Assembly (NCBI GenBank): GCA_021464245.1
Contig: JADCRB010000030.1
Coordinates: 1,267,376-1,331,375, forward strand
Reading direction: 5' to 3'
Length of the DNA: 64,000 nt
Source of the DNA: Carallia brachiata
Lineage: Eukaryota > Streptophyta > Magnoliopsida > Malpighiales > Rhizophoraceae
This document shows positions 58,083 through 64,000 of this stretch, in pieces; positions within the stretch are counted from its first letter, which is position 1, and each line of letters starts with the position of its first letter. The notes beneath the pieces were generated by a model that saw only the letters and a list, made by a program, of their open reading frames with translations, searched no databases and was not told the origin of the DNA. Both the position numbers and the translations under genes were made by a program.

Positions 58083-59844
58083 CTAAGTTTCAATATAAAA
58101 ATGAACACCAAAGACTTTCAAGAATCCAAAAAAAATAAAAAAGGAAATTTAAAAAATGGCATTTCGAGATAGTAGCATATGAGGGACCATATTTATCCTT
58201 TACAATTGAATGGACCAACCTACAATTTCACTCAAATATCTTCAATTTCTTAATTTTGAAACTTCAACAAGGCGGCATCAATCAAAACCTTGCAAGATAA
58301 AAACTATAGTTACTGCTCAGGTATCAGAATAACAGTTTAGACATTCAGATGGGTGGGGGTGGGGGTCAAAACACATTTAGAAAAGCATTTGACCAAATAT
58401 ACAAAGATGTGACTGATGGTGCATGCTTTTGGTCACACCAGACCATGGTACTTAGCAGACACTTCTATACCACTTAGTACATACAGACCGTGCTGGAATA
58501 AAATCTTATTCAGATACTATATTCCACAGAACAGACGTAGGAATAAGTTGTTAACGTCAGCTTAAAGTTCAGTAGCTCCCTTTCGGTATTTCTTTGATTT
58601 CATATACCTTCTAATCAACCAAACAAAGTTCAAAGATAGTAGCAACTAGAATGTATTACCTGTGCAAGTGCAAAGCCACATATTTTTCCCGTGTTTGAAT
58701 TTCCACCGAAAGCAGAGTAAGTTTGCCATCCCAATATGAGACATAACCCTACATCAGATTTAGATATTAAAATTAATAGCTACAAGAAATCATGTCCGCA
58801 AGTTCCAGAGCCCCTCCCCTTCCCCCCACCCACAAGAAATCATGTCCGCAAGCTCCAGATCTGAGGGCAATATGTTTTAGAAAAGCTTGCTTATGACAAT
58901 GGCAGATGAAAAAAAAAAGAAAAACTGTTTTCTCATTAATTGAAAAATTACAATACATATGAAAGCAATAACGTACCAGAAGTGACAGGAATAGAACTTC
59001 CAACATCTCAATGCTTAGACCTGTCACGACTCTCAAAGGTCTGCTGAAACAGTCAGGCCAGCGGATGTTACAAGAAAGACTACAGGTGAAATTGCAAGAA
59101 GAATCAACATTATCACGTGGCAGATAGTGAGGAATCTGCAACTTTTTTTGCGTACAATTGGTCTGCTATTTTATAAATTCCTATTTGTCTCTCCAATAAT
59201 GAGATTTGGCAAAAGAAAAATGGGAGAAGAAATTAACTGCCCTAACATTGGAGCTGAAGAATGTTAAGAGACTATGAGGTTGCAGGAATGATGATGATAA
59301 TGTCTGATAAGCAGATGCTGAGGAGCACTCAATTAACCATATGTGGTAACTCAGCCTCATTTTAGCATTTCACAGAAGAATAAAAATATTGGAGTAGAAA
59401 GCAATGTGGACATCAATTCCAAAATTTAAAAATGGTAAAAAAGAGAGCACAATGAAATTACACTCTCCGAACCGCATCAGATCAGGGACTTGCGGAGGAT
59501 AGGCAGCAATTTCTTCCCGCATAACAGCAAATTATATTTGAAAAGCAAAATCAACTGTTAGCGAATGTTTGTGATATGACTTGATGAATTGTACTGAACA
59601 TAAATTTTTAGCACCTTTACAAGAACTCATTTGCATCTCCATTATAGAACTCCATATAGTATATTTGCAAAAGAAACTCACGATCCGCATCCTGACATTT
59701 AAGAAAATCCAATGATACCATAATCAAAGTGTTGGGCAGCGGAAGCGAACACCAACAAAAACATAGGATATCTACATGCAAATCGTTACAACACAGCTAA
59801 CCCAAACTGTATAAATTACACACTTCCTCGGGCCTAAAATATAG
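58083..59844. other. Intergenic or introns of the coiled-coil gene
   Basis: No convincing exon. AAGAAATCATGTCCGCAAG occurs twice at about 58784 and 58835, a short local duplication. Confidence 0.35.
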
Positions 59845-61925
59845 GATATCAGTAATGTTTTATCCTCCTTTTGTCTAATATCGGGTCAGCGCGTAAGTAA
59901 GGAGAAATCCAAGCTCTTTTTCTCTCCTTGTGTAACAAGGCCTGTGTCACATGCCATTAGTAGTGTGCTGGGGTTTTCAGCAGTCAACAATCTTGAAAAA
60001 TACCTAGGCATCCCCCTATTTCATGATTGCAGAAATCCGGAGATTTTTCAAGGGCTCCTCTCCAAAATTCGCTCACAGTTAAATGGTTGGAAGGCCGCCT
60101 CTCTCTCGCTGGCTGGGCGAGCTACCCTTATACAGAGCGTGTCTCAGTCTGTTCCCTATTATCTAATTCACACTACCTTGTGAAGAGATTGACAGGATGA
60201 ATAGACGTTTCCTCTGGGGCTCTACGGAGGAACAGTCCAAAGTAAGTCTTGTTGCTTGGGATCATGTCTGCAGACCACGTTGGGCTGGAGGGCTTGGTTT
60301 GCGGAAGACCCGGGATATGAACCTAGCCCTCTTAACTAAGCTTGGATGGGAAGCCTTGAATGAGGTAAACAAACCTTGGATCCATATACTCAAAGCTAAA
60401 TATTTCCCCCAAAGTAACTTCCTTGAAGCACCCAGACATTCCTCTCAATCTGCTGTTTGGGCTGCTATGGTTAATGGACGGGACCTCCTTGAAGAGGGGC
60501 TGAGATGGAGTATTGGCAATGGATGCAAAGTCAGATTTTGGCTTGATGCTTGGGCCCTAGATAAACCTTTAATTGATGTTGCTGGAACACATCCAGACCC
60601 TCATGAATTGGATTGGACGGTAAATAAATACTGGGACCACAATGGCTGCTGGATTTGGTCTCTACTCAATGACAAAATCAACTAAGAAACTAAGCTAATT
60701 ATCAAAGGCTTTAATCTTAATCTCTCCTCTGGGTTATGTGACAAACTAGTTTGGACTGAGAATTCCGGCAGGTTCTCAGTGGCTAGTGCTTTTGGTAAAC
60801 GTATCTCCCATGACCTGGATGTTGAGGAAGATTGGGGGTGGATCTGGAAAATCCCAGCCCCTAAAAATATGCAAACTTTTATTTGGTTGACGTGGTAAGG
60901 CAAGCTACTAACAAATAGCCAACGCTACATCCGACACCTTTCGGAAAGTGGAGTCTGTGAGAGATGTGGCGCCATATGGGAGGATGTATCTCATGTGTTC
61001 TATCATTGCACCTTTGCTGAGTAGGTTTGGAGCCTCTTTTATAGAACCTTGGACATAACTCCACACCCTTTACGGGACTTCAAGACTTGGATGAAATTGG
61101 GCTGTCTAAATGAGTTGCCCTCACCTTGGGGATGTCCTTTCGGAACTCTTTTTGTATCAACCTTATGGCATATGTGGGATGGCAGGAACAAACGCATCTT
61201 CACTAACCAGTCACTATCTCCTACTGATGTACTCTTAATGGCTTGGAGGAGGGCCATTGTTTATTTTGACTGCTGGCAATCAAATAGACTCCCGGGACTA
61301 GCTTGGAACATGCACCAAAAGGATCACCGTTTGATTTGCTGGCAGCCACCTGCCCCTCTTTATATAAAAGTGAATGTGGATGGTTGCGCTAAAGGTAATC
61401 CTGGCATCGCGGGCTTTGGTGGAGTTGCAAGGGACTTTTGTGGCCATTGGATTTTCGGCTTCTCTGGTTTTTGTGGCATCTCCATGGCTATCAATGTGGA
61501 ACTTCAGGGCATTGTGATGGCCCTACAGTGCACTTGGGATCGTGGCTAGCGCCTTGTCATTGTAGAATATGATTCTCTCTTTGCTTTGTAAAAAATACAA
61601 ATGAAGGATTGGGACATGGATCATCATCGGGCTATCATTGCTGAATGCCGGAGACTTCTCCAGTTACCGTGGAGCTGTCGTCTTCAACACACACTAAGAG
61701 AGAGGAACTATTGTGCTGATTACCTTGCTAATGTTGGGGCCTCTAGCGAGGAGACTTTTTGGTTTTGGGATTCCCCACTTTCTGGTATTTTGGGATTATT
61801 GCTGGCTAACGAGGTCGGAGTCGCACTTCCGAGGGGTGACTAACCTCTCGTTTCTTTTATTGCTTTGTTGCCTCTTTCTCTTGTAATTTCGTTGTGTACA
61901 TTTAAATCAAAAAAAAAAAAAAAAG
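59845..61925 (+). mobile_element. L1-type LINE, 5'-truncated, with poly(A) tail
   Basis: It begins inside reverse transcriptase (SGQRVSKEKSKLFFSP near 59884), then LEKYLGIPLFH, LNGWKAASLSLAGRATL and FLWGSTEEQSKVSLVAWDHVC. The zf-RVT region follows (WGWIWKIPAPKNMQTFIW, CERCGAIWEDVSHVFYHC). RNase H has VNVDGCAKGNPGIAGFGGVARD (from about 61370), VELQGIVMAL, VEYDSL and LRERNYCADYLA. It ends in an A run at 61909-61924. Stops or shifts at about 60180, 60685, 60898, 61023, 61547 and 61590 show it is dead. The long, well-preserved match suggests moderate age. No target duplication was recognised. Confidence 0.9.
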
Positions 61926-62780
61926 TGTCCGAGTGACAAAAGAACAGCCCATTCAATTTGAATAAGCATGTTGTCCAAGTATTTAAGACTGCTGAAGTCT
62001 AAACATATATATTTGCAACATATTACAACAACAACAATGTCTTAATTTCAAATTTTATTTCAAATTTTATCTGGGTCGGACAATCATCTACCTCATAACA
62101 CCAAAGATCATGAATTTTCATTAGTTTGCTGTCAGTCAGAACTAGTTAATCCTAGCAAAAGCAGCGAAATAACATAGGACAACCTCTTGCATTGTCTTAA
62201 ACAAATCTTGCACTGCCAGAGGGACGACCCAGGGTTCTGTAGCTGTCCCTTGCATTATATGTGTCTTCTCGCTATTGGTTTGTCCGTAAAGAAACACAGT
62301 TCCTAGTCAATGTGTGTCAAATCATAGTAACTGTTCAAAACCACAATTTTCAAACCCATTATGTTTTATAATTGGCAAAAATAACCAAAAAAACAGATAA
62401 ATAATAACCAATAAATAAAAATTTCTAACAAAATAAGAATACTAATCGATGAGTCAAACTACGAGTGGACCTTAAAACCAAAGAAACTAAATCCAAAAAT
62501 TAAAATTAAATAAGAATTAGCAAACCAAATTTACCGTTTAATAGACGAGATTAACGTCAAAATCAAGAAGCAGAGAAAGAAACTGGTGAACACACCGTTA
62601 AACGGCTCTTCTGTCTTGAAAAAAAAAAATTCATTTTCCTATTCGGGAGTCCTATTCCTATTAGTAAATCCTAATTAAGCTAGGAAAACTTATAAAAAAT
62701 TACTAAATATTTTTAAAAAATGATCTTCCTGTAATTAAATATTAATTAATGTCAAAGATCTTGTAAATCTCTGGTGACCG
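61926..62780. other. Intergenic, no gene seen
   Basis: AT-rich, with no recognisable coding segment. Confidence 0.4.
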
Positions 62781-62789
62781 TTGGCAAAC

Positions 62790-63295
62790 GGGATATGCAT
62801 TAAAAAAATCCTAAATCTTTAGATTTTTTTTTCATTTAAGTTCTAAATATTTTTGAGATTTCATTTCAGTTCTAAATTTTTTGATTTTTCTCAAAATCAG
62901 TCCTTCCGTTAGTCAAACCGTTAAAAATTACTGTTCACTAATAGAAATTTTTTTAAAAAGGTAAAATACACTATTTAAATATTTTTTTGTTATTAAATGC
63001 TTATATTTTACTCTCAAATAGTAACATGTAAGTTGAGATTTTAGATTTTTTATTTTTTATTTTATTTTTTTAAGATTATACAAAATATTTCTGTTAACTG
63101 GTAAATTGAAATAATGTATTTTACCTTTTTAAAAAAATTTCCGTTAGTGAACAGTAATTTTTAACGGTTTGACTAACGGAAGGACTGATTTGGAGCAAAA
63201 TCAAAAAGTTTAGAACTGAAATGAAATCTCAAAAAGGTTTAGAACTTAAATGAAAAAAAATCTAAAGGTTTAGGACTTTTTTTTATACATATCCC
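62790..63295. mobile_element. Mutator-type MITE with perfect 9-bp duplication
   Basis: The 506-bp element begins GGGATATG and ends CATATCCC. Its terminal inverted repeats extend about 170 bases with few mismatches (CTTTAGATTTTTTTTCATTTAAGTTCTAAA and its complement; CGTTAGTCAAACCGTTAAAAATTACTG and its complement). It is flanked by identical TTGGCAAAC at 62781-62789 and 63296-63304. A 9-bp duplication with long inverted ends fits the Mutator superfamily. It has no coding capacity. Confidence 0.88.
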
Positions 63296-63304
63296 TTGGC
63301 AAAC

Positions 63305-64000
63305 AAATCAAGAGACAGAGAGAGAGAAAAAAAAAAAAAAAAAAGGTCAAGAGAGATTTCCAGCCCATTAATTAAACCTTGAACAAAAAAAAAAAAAAAG
63401 CCCATTAATTAAACGGGCATCTTTTAATGATTAAAACGGGCAGATTTTTAAATGCTTAACGGGCAACTTTCAGATAAAAAAAAGGGGCATTTTTTTTCTT
63501 TGTAAAAGAAAAAATGGTTAACTTATAATTAACCCAAGGCCTTGACACACTCGAAATTTCTGAAACTATTCAAATGCAAGTTTATGTATCCATCTCTTCC
63601 CTCAAAAAACCAAAAAAAATAAAAAAAGAATGCATAGGAAACATTTGTTTGCTATTCAAGCAATCAAATTGCCATTTATTTTAGATAAATAAAATATTAA
63701 GAGGAGTCCCTTCTAAATCCTACTAAAAAATAAGGATTTAGATGATCTATTTATGTTTTTGTTTTTTTTTGGAAAAGAGTCATATAAAATAGAGAAATTG
63801 ATAAGAAGTGAAGTTTGAATCTCAACCTTCTACTTAAGTATAATATCTGATAGCTAATCCAAGTATCTATTTCTATGTTTTATTCTTTGATCTGCAACTA
63901 TTTCTGTTATTAACTTCTCATAGTTTGCAGCCTCACTTCTCCTTTATATAAATTAAAGCCTACCTGTACACATACATGTCTGATCATCGGATCAGACAAA
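63305..64000. other. Intergenic, no gene seen
   Basis: Contains a GA/A-rich run (63310-63345) and a 17-bp direct repeat of GCCCATTAATTAAAC at about 63363 and 63400. No gene. Confidence 0.4.

Noticed and set aside
1..64000. CRISPR arrays, operons, prokaryotic promoters, ribosome binding sites, rRNA genes
   Set aside because: None present. The window is plant nuclear DNA, and its repeats are transposon-derived or microsatellites.

Overview
The window is nuclear DNA from a flowering plant, most likely a eudicot. It is AT-rich, its genes have short GT-AG introns and plant-type products, and it carries plant transposon families (a chromodomain Ty3/Gypsy element, L1-type LINE remnants with RNase H domains, a TRIM, MITEs of several superfamilies, a SINE). 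The species cannot be named from the sequence alone.

Layout. 1-0.32 kb: right part of an AT-rich MITE cut by the window edge. 1.1-7.3 kb: one complete, young Gypsy chromovirus with 5-bp target duplications and nearly identical LTRs. 7.7-12.1 kb: a MITE with a CT-rich payload and two decayed LINE fragments. 14.1-15.8 kb: an intact two-exon mitochondrial calcium uniporter gene (minus). 23.0-25.4 kb: a broken two-exon PPR gene (minus). 25.7-26.5 kb: a large, nearly perfect inverted repeat. 29.8-30.2 kb: a TRIM. 33.0-35.0 kb: a block sharing three collinear segments with 17.2, 18.8 and 26.6 kb, with fold-back MITEs in and around it. 35.3-36.5 kb: a UPF0496 membrane-protein gene (minus). 37.5 kb: a tRNA-Asp gene (plus). 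38.5-40.1 kb: a MITE with a second, purine-rich MITE nested in it. 40.8-45.5 kb: a 13-exon OST48 gene (minus) with a SINE in an intron. 47.6-48.5 kb: a hAT-type element. 49.7-51.0 kb: an intact five-exon NEDD8-conjugating enzyme gene (plus). 52.4-58.1 kb: an unassigned membrane-protein exon, a MITE, a LINE fragment and scattered coiled-coil exons. 59.8-61.9 kb: a 5'-truncated L1 LINE. 62.8-63.3 kb: a Mutator-type MITE with a perfect 9-bp duplication.

The protein genes are unrelated housekeeping genes: mitochondrial calcium uptake, ER N-glycosylation, neddylation, an organellar RNA-binding PPR family and a UPF0496 membrane protein. They do not form a pathway or cluster. MCU and the NEDD8 E2 read cleanly end to end. 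OST48, UPF0496 and the Gypsy pol carry small indels that break frame while splice sites and motifs remain intact, so part of this damage may be assembly error. The PPR gene also has two nonsense codons and looks truly dead.

I found no new multi-gene system. The most unusual structures are the 0.8-kb snap-back repeat, the nested MITE with its long homopurine payload, the TRIM, and a tRNA-Asp with a substitution at a normally invariant T-stem/B-box position.
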